Source of the DNA: Chelonoidis abingdonii
Lineage: Eukaryota; Chordata; Testudines; Testudinidae
DNA length: 64,000 nt
Assembly (NCBI RefSeq): GCF_003597395.2
Contig: NC_133771.1
Span: 54,063,403 to 54,127,402, forward strand
Reading direction: 5' to 3'
Shown here: positions 48,091 through 59,375 of the stretch, piece after piece
How the letters are laid out: each line of letters opens with the position of its first letter
Numbering within the stretch: the stretch's first letter is position 1
Position numbers and translations under genes: made by a program
The notes under the pieces: generated by a model
What the model was told of the DNA's origin: nothing
Databases searched by the model: none
What the model saw: only the letters and a program-made list of their open reading frames with translations

Positions 48091-48216
48091 GAGCTTCTAG
48101 ACTGTTTGGGGCTCTGCCCTGCCCAAGGGCCTGAACTTCTAGCCTGTTTATGGGATCATTCTGCCTAAGGACCCGAGCCCGTAGACTGTTTGTTGCATTA
48201 TTCCTGCCCTCTGGTG
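48091..48216. repeat. 42-bp minisatellite, three units
   Basis: Units start at 48091, 48133 and 48175, exactly 42 apart, each opening with GARCYYSTAGMCTGTTT-type sequence. The first unit contains GCCCTGCCCAAGGGCCT, as in the 83-bp repeat at 1346. Confidence 0.8.
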
Positions 48217-48929
48217 ACCAAGAGCAGTGATGTGTGCTGGCATATACCATCCACTGCAAAGGAATACTTGTGGGTTTTTTGTTTTTCGTTTTTAAGTAAA
48301 TGAGTTTCTAAATACATTGGACATACATCTACACAATAATACTTATTTCTCAACACACTGTTTCTAAATTGTCATGTAATAGAGTCAGAATTTATTATTT
48401 GCCAAGTTGAGCCCAGCTATCTAAATATACAATGTTGAGACAGCAGACCTTTACAATTTATCATGATTTTTGTAATGCATTATAAAAAAAAATATTACAT
48501 TCTCAAATTCCCTAAATAATGTTTGACACATACAAGAAACATTAAAGTACTTATGAAAATCACATTTACTGCTTTAATTAAATTTTCCAACATTTCATGT
48601 GTGTGTACTCTCTATCTGTCAAAATAAAATATAGAACACAACAAAAAAAATGACACAAGAAGTAGAGGAAAACATACAATAATATAATGAAATATTGAAA
48701 GCTGTCACAGTATTTTATATTATTGTTTTCTTCAGACAAAGATCTGAAGCTAAGCTTCATTGTCAAGCAGTTCAGATACAAGTTAAAAATAACAATTAAT
48801 AGATGGCTTAAGTGATAATATCTTATATGTATATATTCCCAAAGGGCTCAAAAGCATTTTATAAATTAAGGGTCTCTCCTACCTATATTTAGAAGAATCA
48901 CTTCAGTCACCTCTGAGATTAAATTGGAG
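48217..48929. other. No gene seen
   Basis: AT-rich; the edge of the CR1 at about 48930 is not sharp. Confidence 0.45.
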
Positions 48930-48954
48930 CTGTTTATTAGCAGCTCACTAGTAC

Positions 48955-49260
48955 CCCATGCTACTCATCCATGTGGGCACTAATGATACTGAAAGGTATG
49001 ACTTTCAACAGATAGCGCAAGTGGTGTTCTCTTCAGTCCTTCCAGTAAAGGTTAGGGGGCATGGCAGAGCCAGATGCATTCTGAAGGTGAATGCCTGGCT
49101 GAGAGGATGGTGTCACCAGGAGGGCTTTGGCTTCCTTGACCATGAGATGCTGTTCCAGGAAGAAGGACTGCTAAACAGACATGAGGTCCACCTATCGAGG
49201 AAGGGGAAGAGCATATTTGGCTACAGACTGGCTAACATAGTGAGGAGGACTTTAAATTAG
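48955..49260 (+). pseudogene. CR1 ORF1 C-terminal fragment (SGNH esterase-like)
   Basis: A 100-residue open frame, ending in a stop at the usual ORF1/ORF2 junction. It reads LLIHVGTNDTERYD, then WCHQEGFGFLDHEMLF and NRHEVHLSRKGKSIFG. GTND is the block III motif of SGNH/GDSL esterases, and the final D/E-x-x-H-type motif appears as HEVHL. These are typical of the esterase domain found in ORF1 of many CR1-group LINEs. The N-terminal part with the catalytic Ser block is gone, so this cannot be an enzyme now. Confidence 0.8.
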
Positions 49261-50564
49261 GTTCAATGGGGGCAGGTGACCAAACCCACAGGTAAGTCAA
49301 AAACATGGAGACCTGGGACAAGGGTTGGAATCTGGAGGAGCATGGGTTGTTATAGCGGAAATAAGGGAGAGACGAGACAGAACTAGGGTGGGGGAAAATG
49401 AAATCAGTATCAAGATGTCTGTATACTAATGCAAGAAGTATGGGACATAAGCAGGAAGAACTCAAAATGCTAGTAAATAAACAGAACTATGACATAGTTG
49501 GCATCACAGTGACTTGGTAGGATAATATGCATTAATGGAATATTGATGCAGTAGGATACAGCTTGCTCAGGAAGGATGGGTAGGGAAAAAAGGGAGGAGG
49601 TGTTGCCTTATATATTAAAAATGTACACACTTGGACTGAGGTTCAAATAGAAATAAGAGACAGTCTTGTTGAAAGTCTCTGGGTAAGGATAAAAGGGGTA
49701 AAAAACAAGGTTGATATCATGGTAGACCACCAAACCAGGAAGAAAAGGTGGATGAGGCTTTTTTTAAACAGCTAACAAAATCATCCAAATCACAGGACTT
49801 GGTGGTGATGGGGGGACTTCACCTACTCAGACATCAGTTGGGAATATAACACAGCAGGGCACAGATTATCCAACAAGTTCTTCGAACGTATTGGAGACAA
49901 TTTTTTATTTCAGAAGGTAAAGAAAACTACTAGCAGGGAGGCTGTTCTAGATTTGATTTTGACAAATAGGAAGGAACTGGTTGAGAATTTGAAAGTGGAA
50001 GGTAACTTGGGTGAAAGTGATCATGAAATGGTAGAGTTCTTGATTTTAAAGAATGGTAGGAGGGAGAACAGCACCATAAATACAATGGATTTCAAGAAGG
50101 CATAAGTTAGCAAACTCAGGAGATCTTCAGTGATCTAAAACTCAGAAGAGAGTCATACAAAAAGTGGAAACTTGGTCAAATTACAAAGGATGAATATAAA
50201 CAAATAACACAAGTATGTAGGGTCAAAATTAGAAAAGCCAAGGCACGAAATGAGATTAAACTATCTAGGAACTTAAAAGGAAACACAAAAACATTCTACG
50301 AATACATTAGAAGCAAGAAGACAACTAAGGACAGAGTAGGCCCATTACTCAATGAGGGGGGAAAGACAATAACAGAAAATGTGGAAATGGCAGAGGTGTT
50401 TAATGACTTCTTTCTTTTGGTTTTCACCAAGAAGGTTGGTGGCGATTGGACGTCTATCATAGTGAATGCCAGTGAAAATGAGGTAGGATCAGAGTCTAAA
50501 ATAGGGAAAGAACATGTCATAAAATTACTTAGACAAGTTAGATGTCTTCAAATCACCAGGGCCT

Positions 50565-51254
50565 TGTCATAGGATTCACCCCCACACTGAAATTTAGGGT
50601 ACAGATGTGGGGACCTGCATGAGAACCCCTAAGCTTAACTACCAGCTTAGATTTGGTTGCTGCCACCACCTAAATCATTTAAAACAGCTGTTTATGAGTT
50701 ATTTGGAAAACTTTGTTCCCCCCCCCGCAAAAAATTGTTCCCTTCTAAGTACTGTAACTCTTCCCTCGGTAACCTTGCAAAATTTCTTCACCAATTTCCT
50801 GGTGAACACCGATCCAAACCCCTTGGATTTTAAAACAAGGAAAAAAGTAATTAGGTTTTTAAAAAGAAGACTCTTAATTAAGGAAAAGGGGTAAAAGAAA
50901 TACCTTTGAGAGATTAGCATGCAAGCTACTTATACAGACAACAGATTTAAAACACAGAGGATGCTCCCCTGGGCAAAAATCTTAGTTACACAAAAGAAAA
51001 TCCAATTGATTATTTCTTTAATGCAAAAAGACAAAGTTACAAAAGGAAATAAACACAAGCTAATTTATTTCTTTTCTAATACTCACTACCCTGGATAATT
51101 TCTTGATTTTTTTACTCTGGCACAGAACTTAATAAATAGCACAAAGGAAGAACTTCCCTCCTTCCTCTTGAAACATCTTCTCCCCCATTGGTTTCTCTGG
51201 TCAGTTGGTAGCTAGGCTAGGTGAACTTCTTAACTCTACTGTCGGTTTATAACA
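50565..51254 (-). mobile_element. Solo LTR inside the CR1, perfect 5-bp duplication
   Basis: 690 bp, TGTCATAGG at the left and TTTATAACA at the right, flanked by GGCCT on both sides (50560-50564 and 51255-51259). Removing it rejoins the CR1 frame at the SPGPDE segment of the RT linker, so the insertion point is exact. Related family text: GGTACAGATGTGGGGACC, AAGCTTAACTACCAGCTTAG and GCTGCCACCACC. These are inverted relative to the LTRs at 23350 and 43010, so this copy lies on the minus strand. Three internal short open frames mean nothing. No internal viral genes. Confidence 0.93.
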
Positions 51255-52736
51255 GGCCTGATGAGATGCATCCTAGAATACTCAAACAGCTGACTGAGGA
51301 GATATCTGAGCCAGTGGCAATTATCTTTGAGAAGTCATGGAAGATGAGAGACATTCCAGAAGACTGAAAAAGGGCAAATATAGTGCCTATTTATAAAAAG
51401 GGTAATAAGGACAACCTGGGGAATTACAGACCAGTTAGCTTAATTTCTGTACCCAGAAAGATAATGGAGCAAATAATTAAGCAATCAATTTGCAAACACC
51501 TAGAAGATAATAAGGTGACAAATAACAGTCCACATGGATTTATCAAGAACAAATCGTGTCAAACCAGCTTGAGCTTTCTTTAACAGGGTAACAAGCCTTG
51601 TAGATAAGGGGGAAGTGGTAGATGTGGTATATCTTGACTTTAGTAAGGCTTTTGATACTGTATCACATGACCTTCTCATAAACAAACTAGGGAAATACAA
51701 CATAGATGGAGCTACTATAAGGTGAGTGCATAACTAGTTGGAAAATCATTCCCAGAGAGTAGTTATCAAGGGCATAACGAATGGGGTCCTGAAGGGATCG
51801 GTTCTGGGTCCGGTTCTGTTCCGTATCTTCATCAGTGATTTAGATAAGGACATATAGAGTACACTTATAAAGTTTGCTGATGATACCAAGCTGGGAGGGG
51901 TTGCAAGTGCTTTGGAGAATAAGATTCAAAATCAAAATGATCTGGATAAACTGGAGAAATGGTCTGAGGTAAATAGGATGAAATTCAATAAGAACAAATG
52001 CAAAGTACTCCACTTAGGAAGGACCAGTCAGTTGCACACATATACAATGGGAAATGACTGCCTAGGAAGGAGTTCTGCAGAAAGGGATCTGAGGGTCAGG
52101 GTGGATCACAAGCTAAATATGAGTCAACATTGTAATGCTGTTTCAAATAAGCAAACATAATTCTGGGATGTATTAGCAGGAGTATTGTAAGCAAGACATG
52201 AGAAGTAATTCTTCCACTCTGTGCTGATTAGTACTCAGCTGGAGCATTGCATTCAATTCTGGGTGCCACATTTCAGGAAAGATGCGGACAAATTGGAGAA
52301 AGTCCAGAGAACAGCAACAAAAATGAGTAAAGGTATAGAAAACATGACGGAAGATTGAAAAAATGGGTTTATTTAGTCTGGAGATGAGAAGGCTTAGAGG
52401 GGACATGGTAACAGTTTTCAAGGACATAAAAGTTTGTTACAAGGAGGAGGGAGAAAAATGTTCTTTAACCTCTGAGGATAGGACAAGAAGCAATGGGCTT
52501 AAATTGCAGCAACGGTGGTTTAGGCTGGACATTAGGAAAACTTCCTACCTATCAGAGTGGTTAAACACTGGAATAATTTGCCTAGGGAGGTTGTGGAATC
52601 TCCATCATTGAGGATTTTTAAGAGCAGACTAGACAAACACCTGTCAGGGATTGTCTAGATAATACTTAGTCCTGCCCTGAGTGCAGGGGACTGGACTAGA
52701 TGACCTCTCAAGGTCCCTTCCGGTTCTATGATTCTA

Positions 52737-54174
52737 CAGCAGTCAAGGACAAGAAATGAGGAATACTGAATCTGTTTGAAACTGTTAGTGTGTCAGAAAA
52801 TGTCAGTTTTAAGAAAGAACGCATCTCCTGATGTTGAGTCATTTTATATCATTAGAATGTTCTACTGATTTAAAATCAATCCACTAAAAAGATTTCAAAG
52901 TCTTCCTACAACACCTGTGTGTATGTATTGTCAACAGACAATAAAGTAAGAATAAATGGCATTGAATTATAGAAGACACAAAACACCCAACACTTATGAT
53001 TAGGGGATAGCCATATAATTCAGTTCCTGTTGCTTCTTATGACACATGACTCCCCCTTCTGTTTCTTCTGATGCTGCCTTACTGAGATTTTAAGGTAGGT
53101 ATGAGACAAATGGGGACACCCACATATGAAAACTGTCTGATGATATACTATATTATGATTTTGTTTTGCATAAAACCTCATGCTTCCTAGACCAGAAAGT
53201 GGAAGGAGGCCGTTTCAACTTATTTTCTGAGAAAAGAAAAAAGCTATAGGAGGAGACCTGTCAGATTGTGTCATTCAACAACACAATGCAATGGTGTTTG
53301 CTTCTATTTTGGCATTATTGTTTCCTACATCAAATCATTCATACATGTGAACTACATGTTATGCTGTCCCAATCCCGGTCAAGAGGGTTCATGAGAGAAT
53401 CAGTACTGAATTAATTAATCAATAAGTGTGCTGGTGGTGGTGAAGTTAGTGATCACCTAGCCTCAAAATGTCTCTCTGATCTGTTGTGTCATTTAGATTT
53501 TTATCATTATCAAATCCAGTTGGCAAGTGTATATAAACTGTGGAAAGATGTATTCTGTTCCTTGCAATTTTGAAAAAAAGATATAGTGCACCACAACTAT
53601 TACAGGGAAAGACAAAACGTGTACCACCTAATTATATAGACTTTTGTTTTGTGCTATGGCAATACCTTTATGCAACATATTAATTATTACAGGGTTTTGG
53701 TGGTTTTACCTTTTGTGCATCTCTGGAGACCCAAGTACAAATCTTTATTAGCTCACCAATGAGAGTATATTTGTTGATTTTGTTCTATTCCCTAAGTGTC
53801 CATATCATTAACACACTGTGTCTCACTGCATAATTGGTTTGGAGAATAAGATCTGAAATAATGAACATGACAGTATATACTTGCCTAGCTAGCTATCCAA
53901 AATAAAGTAAAGAAGCACTAGAACCACATTATTTGTGCAGGTCATGATTAAAATTTTTGGCAGAGGTGTGAACCATGAGCTGCACCTTTTTATCTATCTA
54001 CATAGTACAAATCAGTATGGTGTCACTTCCTTTTCTTCTCTATGTGAAAAGGAAAGATCATCATTCTTTTTATGGTATTTTATTTATTCCTCTTGGAAAG
54101 TGAATTTACATTTTGTCTGAGGGTGGTATGGCATATGGTCATCCTGCTAGAATGAGTTTTCACTGGTGACTGAA
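52737..54174. other. No gene seen
   Basis: 1.4 kb AT-rich unique DNA with no recognised repeat. Confidence 0.5.
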
Positions 54175-54285
54175 AGTCAGAGTAGTGGAACTGTGAGTCA
54201 GGTATTTGAGTTTGAGTCCCAGCTCTGATATTTGACTTATAGTGACCTTGGAAAAGCCACTTAACCTGTTTCAGATTCTCTAGCT
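54175..54285 (+). repeat. MIR SINE piece
   Basis: GAGTTTGAGTCCCAGCTCTG and AGTGACCTTGGAAAAGCC then ACTTAACCTGTTTCAG, in MIR order. Confidence 0.75.
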
Positions 54286-54690
54286 AGGAGTCCCTGGTTT
54301 TAAAGTCCCCTTTATACTGCAGGAATAGCGGTGAGTTATATGGGCCCATGGTGCTTATGCATGCTCCATCAATATTCAGGAACGAGAGTGCAGCTCCACC
54401 AATGTTTGGGCTTATATTTTCAAAACCATCCTGTCCATAGGACGGACTGAGGCAACCACCCTGTGAACCACACTTTGGGAAGGCTTGTGGGTCTCTCACT
54501 GCTGCCGGCACCAGCCTCCCCGCTAACTTCCCAGGCTGCCCTGAACCCTGCATCCCTCTGAAAGGTGGAACCAGGAGGTTGCCATGGTCCATCCTATGGA
54601 CAGCACGGCTCTGCTTGGACCCATTGTGGGCACCACCAAAAATGATACAAATCTGGCACTCATAGGAATAGCACAAAAGGAACTTAACTA
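54286..54690. other. GC-richer block with an unrecognised 130-residue minus frame
   Basis: Open frame at 54284-54676 (minus) without known motif, rich in Gly and Pro. An 11-bp inverted pair TGTCCATAGGA / TCCTATGGACA (about 54432 and 54592) lies inside. It may be an unnamed repeat or MITE. Confidence 0.35.
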
Positions 54691-54719
54691 GGGCTGAGGA
54701 TCTAGCTCAGTCTGTCCAA

Positions 54720-55540
54720 ACAGGAAAGTTCAAAGAGTTATCAAACCAAAGAGATCTCTTTTGAAAACTGGAAATCCAACATTAGTATATCCAATAGGAA
54801 GGTGCAGAAGCTATAAATGCAAAAAAGTTAAATGCAAATTAGGATCATTCAGATGGAATTTGAAGAGTAAATAGCCAAGGTCATAAGAACAAATAAGACT
54901 TTTTAAACATATCAGGAACATGAAAACCTATAACAGAAATAGGTCTGCTGTATTATCTAAGAGTAAAGACATCAGTTAAGGAAGACAGGGACACTGTAGC
55001 AAAACTAGATGATTTTCTGCTATGAGCTTTCACCACAGAGAATGTTGGGTAGGCGCCTTCCATGGAGCTACCCTTTAAGAGGAGCTGCTGTCAGAGACTG
55101 AGATATGAAAATACAAAGAGCTAGAAGAGATTGTTAATCTGAAGAGCAAGAAGTGACTAGGATGGTATATAGCCACGAATTCTGAAGGAATTTAAGAATG
55201 AAACAAGAGCCCTAACACAAAAATAAAATCATTCACTAAAGTCAGCTACTTCACCAGACAACAAATAAATAACAATTATTACTCAGCAAGGACGACTATA
55301 GAATATACAGTCTAATGGTCCTTACTTCAGCACCAGGAAAACTGATTAATACAACAACAATCAGAGTTATAAAATGACCATGATATGATAGGGACAAATG
55401 AACACAGTTCTGTAAAATAATATTGCTAAATCTGTTAAAATTCTTTGATCATATAAGAATTTGTGAGGAAAAAAGAGAAGCAGCAGGTAACAATTAATTT
55501 GAACCTTTAAAAAGCATTTGACAAACTTCCTCATAAGAAG
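54720..55540 (+). mobile_element. Old L3-like LINE fragment (RT region)
   Basis: Plus-strand text with stops: EIGLLYYL, then VKEDRDTVAKLDDFLL (about 54965-55020), APGKLINTTT (about 55330) and EEKREAAG plus a worn KAFDKLPHKK-like stretch (about 55465-55540). These follow the order of the linker and RT of CR1/L3-type LINEs. Heavy decay points to an ancient copy. Confidence 0.6.
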
Positions 55541-56019
55541 CTATTATGAAAATGTATGTCCCAGTCCTGCACTTGACTCTACAAGGACAAAGTCCTGGGT
55601 CTGAACGGAGCTGGAAGAGAACATTCTCTGAAGTCAATGGAAGCCTGTCTGGGAGCAGGGGTTTGGCCAAATACAGTGAATTGCAGGATCAATTGCACTG
55701 TCAGTATCATGGAGTGAAAGATCAAGTACTGTCATGGAACTGAAATTTGCTCACAGAAAGGAATACATAGTTCAATACCCTATATGGCAAAAGGTAATGG
55801 TGAGGTCCTCTGAAAGCTTAAAGAAGCCATTTGGGGTTTGAATCTCTTCTTGTGCATGCAAGGATTTAGCTGAAGGATGCAGTCAGACTCTGGGTTATTT
55901 AATCGTTTCAACCTAGAGTATGTATTATAGACCCAATCACATGGGTGACTTATCCACATGTAAGTGTCTCCCGATCTTTAATGTATTTATCCTCACAACA
56001 CTCCTGTGAAGTAGAGCAA
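55541..56019. other. No gene seen; palindromic-repeat remnant
   Basis: 55556-55720 shows CAGTCCTGCACTTGACTC ... TCTGAAGTCAATGGAAGCC ... TTGCAGGATCAATTGC, worn arms of a dispersed palindromic repeat. Confidence 0.4.
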
Positions 56020-57245
56020 TACATAGGATGTAGGACTGGAAGGGAACTACTGAGATAACAACTCCAGTTCCTTAGTATCACATCATATAATCTGTTCATA
56101 AATTAATCAAACACCATTTTAAACCCAGTTAGGCTATTTGACTCTACTAATCATATTGGAAGCCTATAGCGGAATTTCACTCTGATGGTCAGAAACCTTC
56201 TTCCAATTTCCAGTGTATTCAAATTCATTTGTTCTTGTGCTAACATTGTCCTGTATCTTCTGCACTCACTCTGGTGTTCCCCTCAACCCCAATGTGCTTA
56301 GAGAGCAATCATATCCCCTCTCAGCCTAAGAAACCCAAGCTCTTTTACTGTGATTTCATAAGATAGGCTCTCCTTCTTACTGAACATTTTGGTAGCCCTT
56401 CACACCTTTTCCAGTTTGAATTAATCTTTCTAGAACATGAGTGACCAGAATTGCACATCACATGAGGTTTTCCTAGTGCCTTGTAGAATGACATTAATAC
56501 TTCCCTATCTCTACTGGAAATACTTCATCACATACATCCTAGGATCACATTTGCCTTTTATTATTATTTATTATTGTAAACAACCAGACTGCATTGGTGG
56601 CTGATAGAAGCACCTAGCTTCTTGCAAACATTCTTATTATTACTCCCTAAATGAATGACCTTGCACGTTGTACTATTACATTTCATCCCATATCTATTTC
56701 TCCAGTCCATTGGTCATCCAGTTCTTCCTTTATAGTATTCTAACCTTTCCCTGTATTTACAATGCCTCTCAACTTTGTGTCACTGGGAAATTTCATTTGT
56801 GCACTCCTACTTTTTGTGTGAAGATCATTAACAAAAATATTAAATAAGATCAGTGTCAAGATTGATGCTTTATGAACTCCACCAGTGAGCCACCACCAGC
56901 CCAATAGTCCCCTTTCTGCACAACTCACTGGTGTCTCCCTTTTAGCTAGGTCCTTAGAATTCCTGTCATTAATCCCAATCTTTTCCAGTTTAATAATTTC
57001 CCAGGTGGTACCATATCAAAAGCTTTACTGAACTCCAGATAGCCTGAATTTCCAGTATCTAACAAATCAATTATCAAAAAATATTAGATTTGTGTGGTAC
57101 AATCTACCTTTAATAAAACCATTTGCATTTTACCTCATTTTCCATTTGCCTGCCTTCTTCAGTTATTCTTTTCTTCAAAATTTCCTCAAACTCCTTGCAT
57201 ACTATTGAGGTCAGACTAGCCTCTGGTCTGTGATTGGCTGGTGTA
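56020..57245 (-). mobile_element. Old L3-like LINE, 3' end and RT region
   Basis: Minus strand. The 3' tail region appears at 56030 as ATAGGATGTAGGACTGGAAG. Upstream pieces include ILFNIFVNDLHTKS (from the RT block before the catalytic Asp pair) in the open frame at 56740-56928. A worn VPPGKLLNWKRLG-like stretch lies further right. A stop-rich frame throughout. It is more decayed than the CR1 copies, so ancient. Confidence 0.7.
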
Positions 57246-57329
57246 TCACATTTTTACCTTTTCTTAAATATAGGTATTACTTTTACTATTCTTTTACTTT
57301 TACTATTCATCAGTCCTATTGTAAAGTAC

Positions 57330-57575
57330 TATTACCCACATTTGACAGATGGGCTACTGAGTCCCAGGCCCAAATTTTTAAGGATATTTAGGAGCATAAT
57401 TCCCATTGAATGCAATGACACTTAGTTGCCTAATACCTTTAACAATCTGGCCCAGAGAGACTAGAAGACTGGCGAAAGTTTGAACAGGAAGTCTGTGGCA
57501 GAACAGGAAATTGAACTTGTATCTTTCAAGTATTAACCTGGTGTCTGAACCATTGGAATGGCCTTTTTTTAAATT
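57330..57575 (-). repeat. MIR/tRNA-type SINE with nested 88-bp MITE
   Basis: Outer SINE: TTTGACAGATGGGCTACTGAG at the left and GAACAGGAAGTCTGTGGCAG plus AGGAAATTGAACTTGTATC at the right. Between them, 57366-57453 is a palindromic insert with ends AGGCCCAAATTTTTAAGGAT and, inverted, GGGCCAGATTGTTAAAGG, centred on CCCATTGAATGCAATG. Removing the insert restores SINE continuity. Confidence 0.65.
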
Positions 57576-59154
57576 CCCTTCTTGCTTCTGTGTCAGAGAC
57601 ATAGCTACAGGTTTGGGGAACATCAGGGAAGATTTTTTCAGAGGCACAAATTCCCATTTTCCCTTCATGCCTTGCTAATAGTCAGAATAATTTTTTAAAA
57701 TACTGCAGTTCCAGTGCAAATATTTGAGGATATGAGCTTAGCATTTGCTTTCCATGTTCATTCATGTGAATACAATTATCACTCAACTGTTTGTATGGCT
57801 AACTCTAATATATTTTAAAATCTGAAGGAATACTTATGGAAAGTTGTGTGAAATATTCATGCAGTTCAACTGATTAGGGAGAAATGTAATTTCACCCAGA
57901 TCAATCACCTAAAAAAACCAAAATGAAAACAAAACTTTTTTATTAATAATGTAGGACTTTCACATAGCTTTAGACTCAAGAAATAATTATTCTTTTCCAA
58001 CAAAAAAACAAAATCCAAAGCCAAATTTCCATTTCTTTAATTCAAGCTTGCCCTGATTTCTAGCTAAAATATAAGAAAATCTCATAAGAGTATCAAAGTG
58101 ACTGGATGACTGGAAAAGAGGGAGTATTTGCATGAATATCTGAGTGCCTAACTGTGCATGCAATTGCATCATGGGCCATGAAAACTTGAGGAATTACATA
58201 TGCAAATTAATATAAGATTTTTTTTAAAATAAATGAAAAATATATTTCGTGTTAATTTGCATACTGATAAAGCTCACTCGCCTAAGATATAATTCCATGC
58301 TCGTTTAGGCATTAAGCCCTCAATATAATCATAGCATATGTCTAACTTTAAGCATATAAATAATCCCATTGAAATCACTGGTATGATTTACAAGCTTAAA
58401 GTAAGACAGGGGCTTGATGAAGGCAGTAACATACTGTAACAGGGCATCTGTTATTATTTGCAAAGATTCCTAATTTCCAGCTATACTAGTTTAAATTGCT
58501 CATATAATGTTATTGCAATGCAATTACTCCACCATTTTGTGTAGTCATATTTTCTTTTCTTTATTGTTTCATATGCAAGTATTGCTGAATCATAGCAGAA
58601 CCAGTCTTTTATACGCCAAACCAATACAGATGCAAAACAATGGGACCAGAAAATATTGCCAAATACAGAAAGGATAAGGATGGTTTTACTAATAAGGTAA
58701 AAACAACAAATCCCTCACTATATTGAGTCACAATATCCTCAGAGCTCAGACTGTTCAATAAAAAAACACATATAGGCTTTGGCTGTGACGTTGCAAAAAA
58801 GTGGATTATTAATTTAAATAATGTCAATGTAGACTCATTTAACTAGTGGCTAAGGTAATGGTTAAGGTGTCAGAGAAAATAAAGTATCCAAAATGAGTCA
58901 GGAATGATTTAGAAAGTCTTTTATATGTTATAAAAGGAAAGAGAGGGATAAAGTTATACAAGTAAAAACATATCCACCTGGGACCATGTATATTGTCTTT
59001 AGAGCTGGTTGAAATTTCATTGCCCTCCCCCCATTTTTATTTCTCAACATTCAAAAATCTTGTAAAAAAAAAATTCTGAACATTTTGAGTAGCTCTCATT
59101 GTTTTATCAAACTTCTAGTATTTGGATTAAAACTAGTGACTTTAAGTATTTTTA
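57576..59154. other. No gene seen
   Basis: AT-rich; a worn palindromic repeat (CCCATTGAAATCACTGG) near 58310-58440. Confidence 0.5.
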
Positions 59155-59375
59155 AATGTGTGTGGAACTATGGTCCATACTCCAGTGCAAATGGTGTATT
59201 CTCTGTCACTTGAAGTCTTTAAATCATGATTTGAAGAATTCAGCAGCTCAGCCAGAGGTTATGGGCCAATTACAGGAGTGGGTGGGTGAGGTTCTGTCGC
59301 CTGCAATGTGCAAGAGGTCAGAGTAGATTATTGTAATGGTTCCTTCTGACCTTTAAGTCTATGAATCTATCTGGG
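59155..59375 (+). mobile_element. L3/CR1-group LINE 3' end
   Basis: Plus strand. Codes a short SLSLEVFKS-like stretch (59204-59230), then GCAAGAGGTCAGAGTAGATT and GGTTCCTTCTGACCTTTAAG, ending TCTATGAATCTATC. Probably the tail of the same subfamily as the body at 46640-47130. Confidence 0.72.

Larger units (their letters stand above)
48930..52736 (+). mobile_element. Long CR1 LINE: ORF1 end, endonuclease, RT, 3' tail
   Basis: The most complete CR1 here, about 3.1 kb after removing the nested LTR. It runs from the ORF1 C-terminus through an APE-type endonuclease: LYTNARSMGHKQEELKML near 49410 and the SDHE catalytic block at 50016-50027. The reverse transcriptase follows: RANIVPIYKKGNKDNLGNYR, then YLDFSKAFDTVSHD around 51630-51670, and intact FADD at 51873-51884. 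The thumb/C-terminal region contains LEKWSEVNRMKFNKNKCKVL. It ends with two ATTCTATG-like units at 52736. Stops occur in the endonuclease (e.g. after GITVTW) and RT, so it is inactive. The body is 5'-truncated within ORF1. This subfamily differs from the 37600 copy. Confidence 0.95.
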
